Positions 1-11,070 are shown, counted from the first letter of the stretch. The stretch: DNA of 64,000 nucleotides from Nematostella vectensis (GCF_932526225.1 NC_064034.1:2032001-2096000); one strand, 5' to 3'. The notes: generated by a model from the letters alone, not told the origin. A program made the numbers and translations.

Positions 1-430
1 TACAGTATGTCAGTTTGTATGGGGATGGGGGGTACTGTCCCCTTTTACTTACAGTATGTCAGTTTGTATGGGGATGGGGCACTGTCCCCTTTTACTCACA
101 GTATGTCAGGTTGTATTGGGGTGGGGGGCAATGTCCCCTTTTACTTACAGTATGTCAGTTTGTATGGGGATGGGGGGCACTGTCCCCTTTTACTTACAGT
201 ATGTCAGTTTGTATGGGGATGGGGGCACTGTCCCCTTCTACTTACAGTATGTCAGTTTGTATGGGGATGGGGGCACTGTCCCCTTCTACTTACAGTATGT
301 CAGTTTTTATGGGAAGGGGGCACTGTCCCCTTTTACTTACAGTATGTCAGTTTGTGAGGGGATGGGGGCACTGTCCCCTTTTACTTACAGTATGTCAGTT
401 TGTATGGGGATAAGGGGCACTGTCCCATTT
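1..430. repeat. 48-bp tandem minisatellite, about 9 units
   Basis: Head-to-tail copies of a 48-bp unit that carries ACTTACAGTATGTCAG and GGGGCACTGTCCCC. For example, CTTACAGTATG recurs at 241 and 289. The unit length is a multiple of three with few stops, so all three forward frames look open; these are not genes. Degenerate relatives continue downstream (near 471 and 598), the last ending about 40 bp before the first visible GDI exon. The array therefore sits in a GDI intron and runs off the left edge of the window. Confidence 0.93.
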
Positions 431-656
431 CACAATTTGTTTTATAGTTTGTAGAGGGACGGGTAGAGGAGCACTGTCCATATTTACTGAAAGCATGCAC
501 TGCCCTCTCCCCCTAGACCCATCACTTGTACTCTAGGGAATGGGGAAAGGTGAGAGCTCCCTTATACTCAGAGTGTTAGTTTAAAAGTTAGTTTGCTCAC
601 AGTATGTCAGATTGTATTTTTACTGAATCTAGTAAAATGGAATTTGTTTGTATCAG

Positions 657-3600
657 GAATTGACCCCCAAAAGAACACAATGACTGGGGTCTATCTAAAA
701 TTTGGCTTGGATGCTAACACTGCAGACTTTGTGGGGCATGCCATAGCACTGGAAATTAATGACAGGTGGGAAGACTTGGCCTCAATGCAATGGCTTGAAG
801 TACATAGCTCTAAATGATATTTTGTTTGTTTGTCACAGTTACAAAGATCAACCATTTGGACAAACAGTGGAAAAAATTAAACTCTACAAGTAAGCAGTTC
901 AAAATACAATAAAAAAAACTTCAGACACAGAGCTACGGAGGGGAATGAATACTTGATCTCCCTGATCTTGTCCCCTGTTAAACCATCAATTTTGTTGTTA
1001 ATACTAGGGGGGGAAAGCTTTATTACTGTTATTGTAACTATTGTTATTATTTTTAATTAATAGAAACATAAGTTTGTTATATCCAGTCGTATTTGGGACT
1101 GTTATGAAATATATAACAGATGTATATACCAATTTGCTATAAATCTGTATGACCTTAAAAGCTAAGTTTAAATAGTAATGTGCTGTTTGTTCTCTGTGCT
1201 TGCTAAGTGAATCCCTTTCGAGATATGGAAAGTCCCCTTACCTCTACCCCTTGTATGGGCTTGGTGAAATTCCTCAAGGATTCGCAAGGTTGAGTGCCAT
1301 CTATGGGGGCACCTATATGTTGGATAAGCCAATAGAAGCTATTGTGTACGATGACGAGGGTGTGGTGAAGGGTGTTACCTCTCAAGGCGAGACTGCAAGG
1401 GCTAAGATTGTTCTGGGTGACTCCTCATACTTTCCAGATAAAGTCAAGAAAGTTGGTCAGGTAAAAAACCAATGTTACTGCTTTTAGATTGTTGTGAATA
1501 TCAGTAAAGCCTACAGTAACTGTTTGGTAATTTGTGCCTCTTTCAGGTTGTTCGCTGCATCTGTCTATTAAACCATCCTATCCCTAATACAGCTGATGCT
1601 CCATCATGCCAAATTATAATTCCTCAAAATCAAGTGAATAGAAAGCATGGTAAGTAAAGGCAATCACTAGGCGAATTTATTGAATGAAGATTTTGCACAT
1701 TTTTAGATAATTATGCAAAATACATGTTGTGCAACAATGTGATCAATTGTGGTGCGTATTTTTAATTTATTTAATTTTTGTGACAGAAAAAATAGCTAAA
1801 ATTTGACATGCTCGACTGGGCTTGTCAAACGGTTCAAAACAAGCGCTGATAAAATTAATTTTAGTACTTCCGTAGTGCTCTGCGAGCCACAGGGCTTAGT
1901 GGTTAGATCAATGGACTAGCGATCTTTAGGTCAGGTGTTTGAATCCCACTGGAAAAAAATTATATATTCTTATCAATCTTATATCGTTTAATAATACTAA
2001 AAAAATTAACTAGAAATATATTACAATTGTACATATTGTACGGCATACAGGGTGTTTCAAAAGTTCGTGGACACTTTTTAAGTTAATTTAATTGCAGTTT
2101 TTATAATAGTCCGTTTTCAACCAAATTGCAGAAAAACAAGGTGCATCAATGTAGCAAGCTACCATATTAATTTCAATAGTTTGCGTGTCCTTTTGCTTTA
2201 ATGACTTCTTAAGATGCTGTGGTATGGAGTGAGAAATTTCTACCAAAGTAAGATAAGATGCCCAAACTTCAGCCCCACAAACATGAAACAAGTTTTAAGG
2301 GGGCTCATCAGCGAAGAGAAAGTCGTCCCATTCAGTAACTGACAGAACTTGAACTTGCTTGCAAGCAAATGGGATTTTCGCTGCCGGGTGCTCAATGATG
2401 GCTTTTTATGCTGCTGAAAAGGTTTCCACCCCTCTCCAAATGGTTGAGGAAGACCCTAAGGGAGATTTTCTCTTGGGATTTTTGCTTAATATACTGACTG
2501 AATATCCCCTCTTGTGCATAATATTTTCAAAGTAGTAATTTGCAGCTGGGTTCTGCAAAATTTCCTCGAACTCGACCCCACTTTGAAACCCAGCTCTTGC
2601 TTCTTCCTAGAATTTTTGCGTTTTTTTCTTATCGTAGTTCCGTTTACAACATAACTGCTTGTGATCTCATTATTCAGACGTTTCTCTGTCATGTTTGAAT
2701 TAATTTCCATAGCCTATAGTTTCGTCTAGCATTTTTAAAACAAACACACCAAACCCACAGCCTACCCAAAATTGGTGTGAAAACTTAATGACGTGTGACA
2801 CACTTTTTTCGCCTTTTTGCGGGAATTTGAATCTGCTTTTTTTTTTTTAGACCTGCGATACAAAAACAGTATTACATATTCCATGTATATTAAATGAATA
2901 TCTATCTGATTGAAACATATGGAAATATTTGGTAATCTCAATGATTTGAGCATCTTGAAAGTGTCCACGAACTTTTGAAACACCCTGTATTTTACACATG
3001 TGTAAATCATTGTTGCAGTAGCTACATGCTCGTTTTACGGGCCTGTTTTTCTAATAGCATTTGATTCTTTTTCATTTTCCATTGAAATGTTGGTTATTGG
3101 CAGGATCATGCTGTTTTTGTGCTTTCTAGATATCTACGTTGCATGTGTGTCGTATGACAATAATGCGGCAGCCAAGGGTTTCTTCATCGCTTCAGTAATG
3201 ACCACTGTCGAGACATCCAACCCAGAGGCTGAACTAAAACCTGGCCTTAATCTCCTGGGCCCTATCATGGAAAAGTAAGACAATCAGCCACTTACACACA
3301 GCGCAACAAGTAAAACTGCTAACAGTAAAAATGTGTAAGGAATGTTTTGACCAAGAATATGTGATATTTGCAAACAGTCAACTAGGAATATATCAATTCC
3401 TCAATTCTCGCTTGTAAGTCACACACAGAATTTAACACGCAATGTTGGTGTTCAGGGTTTTACAGGATTAGAGGAATAATTAATGGTTCAAGTATTCATA
3501 TACTCATACATTCATGGTTTTGAATTTTACATATATTATATCCATAGAAGCCATATGAATTTTTTACAAGTAAATAAGAATGCTACAACTTTGCAAGCCT

Positions 3601-5175
3601 GTGTTTATTTTTATTAACGCTTGTTTGGTTGTTTGTTTGTTTTCCATGAAGCAATGCTGGTTGGGACACATGGATTCTCTGAATGCAACCATATTTGAAC
3701 TGAGTGTATACTCATGCATGCACGGTTTTGTGTTACAGGTTTGTAAGTGTTTCAGACCTGAATGAGCCAATTGACGATGGATCCAAGTCTAAGGTAAATG
3801 AATTGTGTTTAACTTTCCTGTTTTGTATACTCAATTTGTTTCAGGGTTTAATGGAAACCATTCTATGCAGGCCCGTACCTAGGACTTTTCTTCGGGGGGG
3901 GGGGGGGGGGGGGGGGGGTTGCATAATCCGAAAAAAGGGACTTAATTTTTCCAGGGGTTGGGGGGGGGGGGGGGGGGGGGTTTGCAAAATCCGAAAAAGG
4001 GGACTTATTTTTCCAGGGGTTGGTTGTGGGGGAGTTTTCTGATAGATATTTTTCATTGTCTCCACAGACGTTTATTATCGGATTTGGCTTCAAGAATGTC
4101 TGACATATCGATTTATGATATACAACAGTGATCTAGAATGCCTAAAATACCTAACTCGTTTATGCTTTATAGTTTTGCAAGTTAAATGCCAACCAGAAGG
4201 GGGCTTCCCACTGTTGGGGAAAAGCAAGTGCTCCCCCTGTCCCCGCCCTGGGTACAGGCCTGCTAGGCACAGACAATTTTTAATTAATTGCTTTTATGTA
4301 TATATATATGTTAGGTTTGTTGGGCAAAAGTTTTTGATTGGTTGAGCAATAGTACGATGTCATCAACCTGTGCTAGCTTTGAACTTTGAACCTGGGCGCC
4401 ATTATCAGAAAGACAGCAAAACATTAAAACACGAAAAATTGTTTGGGATGAACGTACCCAAGCACCTTTAATGCACAAACAGAGTTGAGTTGTGATTTCG
4501 CTTTGTATTACTGGAGCCATCCAACTAAAAAAATCCTGTCATTGCATGTAAAATTTTGCCAGAGAAGTTATGCCAACTAAGCCAAATCAGAAAATGCTCA
4601 AGGAGGTCACTAACACTGGGTCTTCTTTTGAAGTGCGAGTAGAACAAGCGCAAATACAATTCTGTACGCTTGCGTTGAGACTGCCACAGCACTTAGGGGG
4701 GGAGTACATAGTAGCTGTGCTGCGACTTACAGCAATTAGATTATTTAAGTATTAATTAGTGTGCTTGGCCTAAACCTGCTGTCAGCATAAATGTAAAGTT
4801 AACATTTTAGCACACTTGTTTATCGTCACATGGTGACAGGTCCACTTCTTGTAATGTATTATACGAAGCGATTGGAAAATCTATACCATATATGTAACTG
4901 AGTATGTCAAATGTGCGAGTCTTGTTTAGGCAACCTGACAAATCATATAAATAGAAATGAAAAATAAATACACTTTCTTGCACTTTGCTCATCCCTGTTA
5001 AAATCTGTCTTGCTAACCTGCTTTACTTGCCTTACAGGTGTTCATCCCCAAGTCATGTGACGCGTTATCCCATTTCAATAAAGACTGCCAGGACATTGAG
5101 GACCTGTACGAGCGCATAACCGGGGAGCCCTTCGACTTCTCAAAGCTCCAAACACAAATAGAAACTCACGAGTAG
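657..5175 (+). CDS. Gdi: Rab GDP-dissociation inhibitor (GDI), 3' half
   Basis: RabGDI extracts GDP-bound, prenylated Rab GTPases from membranes and recycles them through the cytosol. Seven exons can be joined: 657-765, 839-889, 1208-1460, 1547-1649, 3130-3274, 3739-3793 and 5038-5175 (stop TAG). All have GT-AG borders and compatible phases, giving about 283 residues. They match the family from its GIDP segment onward. Landmarks are [68 protein letters not shown] and FVSVSDL, with a family-like C-terminus ([13 protein letters not shown]). Roughly the first 147 residues, including the FAD-like N-terminal fold, must lie left of the window. AATAAA at 5180-5185 is a plausible poly(A) signal. Intron 4 hosts a mariner-type element and intron 6 a poly-G repeat; neither disrupts an exon. 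Identification as GDI rather than Rab escort protein rests on the compact, uninterrupted C-terminal half. Confidence 0.96.
1878..1960 (+). repeat. Possible degenerate tRNA-derived SINE head
   Basis: GGGCTTAGTGGTTAGA (A-box-like) is followed about 40 bp later by GTGTTTGAATCCC (B-box-like) and then an A-rich tail, the layout of a tRNA-derived SINE promoter. The T-arm and acceptor stems do not pair properly, so it is not a functional tRNA gene. It lies in GDI intron 4. Confidence 0.4.
2048..2987. mobile_element. Mariner-type DNA transposon, 940 bp, TA target duplication
   Basis: The element begins CAGGGTGTTTCAAAAGTTCG and ends with the near-exact reverse complement. The terminal inverted repeats are about 34 bp, and each end is flanked by TA (2046-2047 and 2988-2989), the usual target duplication of the Tc1/mariner superfamily. 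The interior has only short broken reading frames on the minus strand, so the copy is non-autonomous or decayed. It sits in GDI intron 4. Confidence 0.85.
2110..2400 (-). pseudogene. Decayed transposase fragment (tentative)
   Basis: Inside the mariner-type element the minus strand reads ...[14 protein letters not shown], then a stop. After a frame change it reads [11 protein letters not shown]. The W-x-x-x-[LF]-F-x-D-E block followed by a VWA/WG block resembles the region around the second catalytic aspartate of mariner transposases. Frames are broken and no complete DDE/DDD domain survives. This is a by-eye resemblance only. Confidence 0.4.
3867..4095 (+). repeat. Poly-G dispersed repeat, GGCCCGTACC family
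   Basis: It starts GCAGGCCCGTACC and contains two related sub-units. Each has a long G run (25 G at 3894-3918 and 21 G at 3960-3980) followed by a CCGAAAAA...GGACTTA...TTTTTCCAGGGGTTGG stretch. Its distal part (4059-4090) matches 54333-54366 almost base for base, and the same start recurs at 53921 and 54413. This is a dispersed repeat in GDI intron 6. No inverted termini were established. Confidence 0.65.
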
Positions 5176-6020
5176 ATACAATAAAAACTATAAACTTAGA
5201 ATAACATGGCTAAGCACGGTTGGGTATGGCTCGGTATTGGTGGGGAAAGGAAGGTGAAGAGAGATACAGTATCACAAAGTTTTGATTTTATTACGGTCTT
5301 ATATAGAAATAGAACCTTCTCCTTCCTAAGCCCCCCGTACTACAACACATATTGATGATCCCAGTGCTGATAGAGCCGCTATGGACCAGCATTGCCTACA
5401 CAGATCAGCTTCCTTGACCACAGGGCAAAGGAAAGGTTGGTCAAATCATTCGCAGACCCTCCCAGCATGGTGGTCAAACTCTGCCTGTTTTGTCAAGCAA
5501 TCCCTGTTTATAGGGAGCCCATTGATTTTGATTTGATTTAGATTAATTCCATTCCCAAATTCGCCATAATAGTCTTCTTTGAAAGTTACTCTAGGCTAAT
5601 CTGTTATCTGCTATTTGTCTTTGAAATATTAATGAAATATGTGTAAAATCCTATGTGTTGGTGCATACACACTTCTAATAAAGAAATACTGTCACGTGTC
5701 GTGATTCCATAATCGTCGGAAAGGATGGACTTTGGAGTGCGCAGGCGCAAAACCGCTGACTAAAAAAGATATGATCGCGGGTACAAATTGCGCCATTTTT
5801 AAAAATGTTTTTCATTTTCAATTTAATCGCGATCATTAAAAATAAGAGATATAAATGTATCATATTTTATAAATTATCTTTGTTTTTAAAAGCTCGAAAC
5901 TGCAGATCAATTTTACAAGATTTGTCTCTTCCGTCAGGGTGTTTTGGTTCATTTGACTCTGAACCCTCAGAGAACGGTCACACCAGCCAAATCCTTTGTC
6001 CTACATGTAGACGTCAGCTA
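5176..6020. other. Intergenic stretch downstream of GDI
   Basis: It holds the GDI 3' untranslated region (AATAAA at 5180-5185) and then AT-rich sequence. No coding region, RNA gene or clear repeat is recognised. Confidence 0.5.
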
Positions 6021-6350
6021 CATTAAGCGTTAGTGTTGCATCAAGCGGCGATTTTTGTTACATTAAGCGTTAGTGTTACATTAAGCGGCGATTTTTGTTT
6101 CATTAAGCGTTAGTGTTACATTAAGCGGCGATTTTTGTTTCATTAAGCGTTAGTGTTACATCAAGCGGCGATTTTTGTTTCATTAAGCGTTAGTGTTACA
6201 TCAAGCGGCGATTTTTGTTTCATTAAGCGTTAGTGTTACATTAAGCGGCGATTTTTGTTTCATTAAGCGTTAGTGTTACATCAAGCGGTGATTTTTGTTT
6301 CATTAAGCGTTAGTGTTACATTAAGCGGCAGTTGTTACATCAAGCGGTGA
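6021..6350. repeat. 40-bp tandem array, 8 units
   Basis: Units begin CATTAAGCGTTAGTGTTACA at 6021, 6061, 6101, 6141, 6181, 6221, 6261 and 6301, an exact 40-bp period with few substitutions. Each unit contains two CAT[TC]AAGCG sub-motifs, suggesting an older half-unit duplication. The last unit is degenerate. Confidence 0.95.
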
Positions 6351-6644
6351 TACAACATAAAATTAGAAAAGCATGGCTATAAACATGAGACAGTGAACCA
6401 CTCGAAAGAGTTCGTTAATGAAGATGAATTTCACTAACAAGAGAGAGGGGCACTGGCGCCAGATGAAAGCTAGCCTACCAATCCACGGGCGAAAAAAAAG
6501 GAACACTACTCGTCATATTTGGCGGAATTCGTTTGGCGTTATGTAAACAGACAAGAAGAACTATTCTGGGTATTCATGAACAATGTGAAAGCATCTACAA
6601 CCCAAACGACAAGGAATAGCCTCATCCCGTAAACACACACAAAC

Positions 6645-6726
6645 GGTTCTTTTAGGAACCGCCAACGGTTCTTTTAGGAACCACCAACGGTTCTTTTAGG
6701 AACCACCAACGGTTCTTTTAGGAATC
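6645..6726 (+). repeat. 22-bp tandem repeat of a histone-stem-loop-like hairpin, 4 copies
   Basis: GGTTCTTTTAGGAACC occurs at 6645-6660, 6667-6682 and 6689-6704, and as a near copy at 6711-6726 ending GGAATC. Each can fold as a 6-bp stem with a four-base TTTA loop and is followed by ACCA. This resembles the metazoan histone mRNA 3' hairpin consensus GGYYYTTHTNARRRCC with one mismatch. No histone coding sequence is visible upstream, so function is unproven. Confidence 0.7.
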
Positions 6727-6754
6727 ACCACATGCAATAAAGTTGTGGCCCAGG

Positions 6755-7036
6755 CTTCTCATGTCATAAATAAGTTTAACAAAGACCAGGGGAGGGGTGG
6801 ATAACATTTCACGCGTAGCCGACATAAAGATATCTTCACGTTGTCTATTTTCGAATTATTAAAATGAACTTCGCTATGCTTCTCTTCATGTCATAAATAA
6901 CTTTAACTTCGCTCTAAATAGAGGGAAGGATGTGATAACATATGACGCGTAGCCGAATTCGCTCTAAATAGAGGGAAGGGATGTGATAACATATGACTCG
7001 TAGCCGGCATAAAGATAACATTTTCACGTTGTCTAG
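6755..7036. repeat. Duplicated block with inner duplication
   Basis: About 100 bp beginning CTTCTCATGTCATAAATAA and ending TTCACGTTGTCTA occurs twice in tandem. The second copy also contains a roughly 49-bp internal tandem duplication around CTCTAAATAGAGGGAAGG (6913 and 6961 regions). Shared motifs are ACGCGTAGCCG and CATAAAGATA. Confidence 0.7.
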
Positions 7037-7325
7037 GCGTTTATATAATTAATTCACTTTTTCTTTCGCGTTTCAGGATAAATTCTAAAAAATATATTGA
7101 TGATAATTCGATAAAAGAAATAAAGCATTCTTTCTGAGCCTTCATAGCGTTTTAAAAACCTTGGTGTTTGTTTGAAGAGTTATTGAGAAGACGAAAAGTG
7201 AGTTTTGACTGCACAAAAATGTTCACAGGACAGATATCACTTTGGCTGGACTTTACCGACTGTTATTTGTCCTGTGCACGTGACCCGTATTGACCAATGA
7301 ACGCGTGAAAATTCATCACTGTGAT

Positions 7326-7355
7326 CAAGAGAGCATAAGATATTATGCTCTCTTG
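7326..7355. other. Perfect 13-bp hairpin followed by T tract
   Basis: CAAGAGAGCATAA pairs perfectly with TTATGCTCTCTTG around a GATA loop, and eight T follow. It lies in unassigned intergenic DNA. No gene could be attached to it. Confidence 0.7.
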
Positions 7356-7520
7356 TTTTTTTTAAATTTATTCTGAAACGCAAAGAAATAGCAATGACAA
7401 AAAACTTCACAACAGCGCGCGCTCGTGGCGTCATTCCCGTTTACGCAGAAGACATTTCAAAATTGAAAACTTTTGCTTCAATTTCTATTCCAGCTCTCAG
7501 CAGAACAATAAGAAAACAAT

Positions 7521-7810
7521 CACGAGATTCGTTGTCATATAGGAGCGCCTTCACGCTCTTCTGGGATAGGGGTGGTTCCTTTTGACTGTGGGACCATTAC
7601 TCAAGGTTGGGCTAGCAAAATAGTGCCTTCACAAGCCGCTCAGCAGAGCGTGCAGAATTAGCGAGTTAGGTATGTGCTGTAGCAGAAAAGCTAGGGTGGC
7701 GACGAATGGGTAGCAAATTGCCTCCTTGCTATGTTCAGTCGCAAGTCAACACAGCACGCATCGGCGATACTATCGACACTCTCGTGTCTGTCTGTCCCAC
7801 GCGGAAATGC
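7521..7810. repeat. About 300-bp direct repeat, copy 1
   Basis: It begins CACGAGATTCGTTGTCATAT and matches 8829-9130 nearly base for base. Copy 1 lacks 12 bases present in copy 2 near its end. The block is flanked by GAACAATAAGAAAACA on the left (7503-7518) and again on the right (about 7817-7832), which might be an insertion-associated duplication. There is no coding potential. Confidence 0.9.
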
Positions 7811-8828
7811 GGAAATGGAACAATAAGAAAACAGTCTAGGTGAAAATCTATCAGTTCAAATGCAAGTTTTGAGCTTGTAGTTTTTGTGAAAAAACGGTCT
7901 CTTGGTAACTTAGAGCATCTCGACATGTCAATGACATAAAAAAGTCCGCAGATAGATTTTAGTAAAAGTCACCAAGTTTTAGCCTCTTAGCTGCTATTGT
8001 TCAGAAGGTATAGCAATCCCCCCCCCCCCCCCCCCCCCAGTCGTATTGAAAGCTTTTCTCTGAAGCGTATAATTATCGATAAAAGGTGCGTTGGGGCTGG
8101 GAGTACAAGTGGCTGTGCCTACCCGACCCCCCCCCCCCCCTATCAATGGAATAGTAAGCGCATTACATAAGTGCCTCGGAGGTGTAGTACATAGTAGCCG
8201 TACTGCGGCAAGTCCCCCACCCTAGTAGTTTTCATAAGCCCGTGAAACAAAGTGCAATAGTAAAATAAGAAAACACTGAAAATGGAATTAGAGGAAAAGA
8301 AAGTGTAACAAGCTCAGGGCCGTAGCAGGGGACATGGTCCTACCCAATATTTCCAAAAAATATAAGGAAGTGACCAAATATTTTCTTAAAGATTCTGTAT
8401 AGCGCCCCCCCCCCCCCTCCCCCAATGTTTCGAGGCCTGCTAAGGTACTGAAGCTGAAGAGTTGTTGACGGGTAAATGAAAATCTATCAAGTGTATCGTT
8501 AGCTCTATACGTAAATCTATCAAGTGTATCGTTAGCTCTATACGTACGTGCGCTAGGGAAAGGGATAGAGAATCATCCCAACATCCTCTTATTCCTGCCT
8601 TTTTTAAATTGCTGATCGCGAATCAAGGAGTTTTAAAATTTTTAGCTTCCTTGGCCTAAAAAATTGTCATACTGGAGTGAACTTACATAAATATTAACTT
8701 ACAGTATTTTCGCATCCTTATTTCCAGCTTTTTCGTCACCAGATCAGCCGTTCCCTTTTTATCAGAGAGGGGTCTTGGGCTAGAGGGTGATATTCCAAAG
8801 CTAGGCGTCGGATATCACAGCACAAAGG

Positions 8829-9130
8829 CACGAGATTCGTTGTCATATAGGAGCGCCTTCACGCTCTTCTGGGATAGGGGTGGTTCCTTTTGACTGTGGG
8901 ACCATTACTCAAGGTTGGGGTAGCAAAATAGTGCCTTCACAAGCCGCTCAGCAGAGCGTGCAGAATTAGCGAGTTAGGTATGTGCTGTAGCAGAAAAGCT
9001 AGGGTGGCGACGAATGGGTAGCAAATTGCCTCCTTGCTATGTTCAGTCGCAAGTCAACACAGCACGCATCGGCGATACTATCGATGAGCCTTATCAACAC
9101 TCTCGTGTCTGTCTGTTCCACGCGGAAATG
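8829..9130. repeat. About 300-bp direct repeat, copy 2
   Basis: Second copy of the block at 7521-7810, with a 12-bp insertion (TGAGCCTTATCA) near 9085. It lacks the 16-bp flanking duplication seen around copy 1. The spacer between copies holds C tracts (8018-8037, 8130 and 8406 regions) and a 33-bp tandem duplication at about 8482-8546. Confidence 0.9.
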
Positions 9131-9425
9131 CCTTTCATACCTAAAGAAAAAGTGCAGAATATATTAAATAAAGACACAGAATGATGCTCTGACGAGTAAT
9201 ACTCCCCCTCCTAACAACAACATGAAACAACTAGCATTCACGCTATTCGTTAAGCGGGCCATTACCTCTAAGGTAGCTCGTCCTTGCTCACACTGGTACT
9301 CAATATTCCTTTATAAGAGGGGTCCGAGCCCCCTGAATCCCCCTGGCTATGGACCTGCTTTATTCAAATTAGCGGTTAAATAGATCAGGTTGTATTAGGT
9401 TGAGAATATATATGCCATGAATTTA

Positions 9426-9426
<1 letters not shown>

Positions 9427-9487
<61 letters not shown>
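9427..9487. repeat. (ATT)n microsatellite
   Basis: About 20 uninterrupted ATT/TTA triplets, followed by degenerate TTG/TTA triplets to about 9560. Confidence 0.95.
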
Positions 9488-9735
9488 GTCATTTTTATTG
9501 CTGTTGTTATTGTTGTTGTCGCTATCGCCATCGTTATCGTTATTGTTATTGTTATTGATGACTAGCTGAGATCCTTTATAATGTGCGCACGTTCACACTC
9601 GTGCCCGAGTGCACGCCGGGATTTGCTAAATGCGCTTTGATTGGTGTAGTATGAGGAGGAACATTCGTTCTCTGATTGGGGAGGAGGAATAGTATATGGG
9701 GGACGGAATTAGCGATTTCCCCGATTTTCCGGTTG

Positions 9736-10385
9736 TAGTCCATGTCTTGTCATGGCCCGTGTCTGGTTATGGTCCGTGTCTTTTTATGGTTCATGTCTGG
9801 TTATGCTCCGTTTCTGGTTATGGTCCATGTCTGGTTATGGTCCATGTCTGGTTATGGTCCGTGTCTGGTTATGGTCCGTGTCTTTTTATGGTCCGTGTCC
9901 TGGTTATGGTCCGTGTCTGGTTATGGTCCATGTCTGGTTATGGTCCCTGTCTCGTCATGGTCAGTGTCTGGTTATGGTCCATGTCCTGGTTATGGTCCGT
10001 TTCTGGTTATGGTCCGTGTCTGGTTATGGTCCATGTCCTGGTTATGGTCCGTGTCTGGTTATGGTCCATGTCCTGGTTATGGTCCGTGTCTGGTTATGGT
10101 CTGTGTCTTGTCATGCTCCGTGACTGGTTATGGTGAGTGTCTGATTATGGTCCATGTCCGGTTATGGTCCATGGCCATGCTCCGTGACTGGTTATGGTCC
10201 ATGTCCGGTTATGGTCCGAGTCTGGTTATGGTCCATGTCCGGTTGTAGTCCATGTCTAGTTATGGTCCGTGTCTGGTTATGGTCCATGTCTGGTCATGCT
10301 CCATGTCTGGTTATGATCCGTGTATGGTCATGGTTCGTCGCGCCTGCTCATGGTCTGTATCTGGTCATAATCTGTGTCTGGCCTT
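9736..10385. repeat. 17-bp minisatellite, about 37 units
   Basis: Tandem units of the type TCTGGTTATGGTCCGTG, with 17-bp and 18-bp variants (Pu/Py changes at CCATG versus CCGTG). Because 17 is not a multiple of three, each frame reads rotated W-L-W-S-M-S-G-Y-G-P repeats. The reading frames of over 100 codons here are artefacts of the repeat. Confidence 0.93.
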
Positions 10386-10574
10386 GGTCACGTGTTTTTT
10401 TTATTATTGCGAGCGAGTTTGTAAGAGGTTCAATTGGAAATCTGTGCTTAATTCGGTCTATTTATTCAATTTGGACAAGTTCCGTACCCGTGATACGAAG
10501 CCTTCCAAAGGTCAGCGCAAGGTCAAAGCCAGCACATTCTTGGGCCTGATAGTGAGGTGTTATTGTTGGTACCG

Positions 10575-10735
10575 TTTCTCCGATGTTGTTGATTGCTGCT
10601 GCCGTAGTGTTGATGTTGTTTGCTGCTGCCTTAGTGTTGATGTTGTTTTCTGCTGCCGTAGTGTTGATGTTGTTTGCTGCTGCCGTAGTGTTGATGTTGT
10701 TTGCTGCTGCCGTAGTGTTGTTGTTGCTGAAGTAA
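10575..10735. repeat. 27-bp tandem array, about 5 units, then TTG-rich tract
   Basis: Five copies of a unit beginning TGTTGATGTTGTTTGCTGCT and ending GCCGTAG, 27 bp apart. They grade into a GTT/GAT-rich simple-sequence tract up to about 11070. No gene is inferred. Confidence 0.85.
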
Positions 10736-11070
10736 TGTTGTTTCTGTTGTTGCTGTCGTCGACGAAGCTGCTGTATAATTGTTATAGCTGTTATTTTTAT
10801 TTTTGATGATGATGGTGCTTTTATTGTTCGATGTTTTCGTGTTTATTATGATGCTTCTCGTTATCGTTGTTGTTGTTTTTGTTGATATTCTCGTCGTTGC
10901 TGCTGAAGTTGTTGTTGTGACCGTTATTGCATATTTTAATGATGATTGCGTTTTATGTTGTCGTTGATAATAACGCTGATTATGAAGATGGCGGTAATAA
11001 TGGTGATGATGTTGTTGTTGTAGTTGAGTATGATGATTATTATGATCATGTTATTGTTGTTTTTGTTCTA

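Noticed and set aside
1878-1960. tRNA gene
   Set aside because: A- and B-box-like motifs are present, but the acceptor and T-arm stems do not pair; better explained as a SINE relic.
9696-10806. Several forward frames of 123-184 codons
   Set aside because: Produced by the 17-bp and 27-bp tandem repeats; composition is W/S/G/Y/M or V/D/C only.
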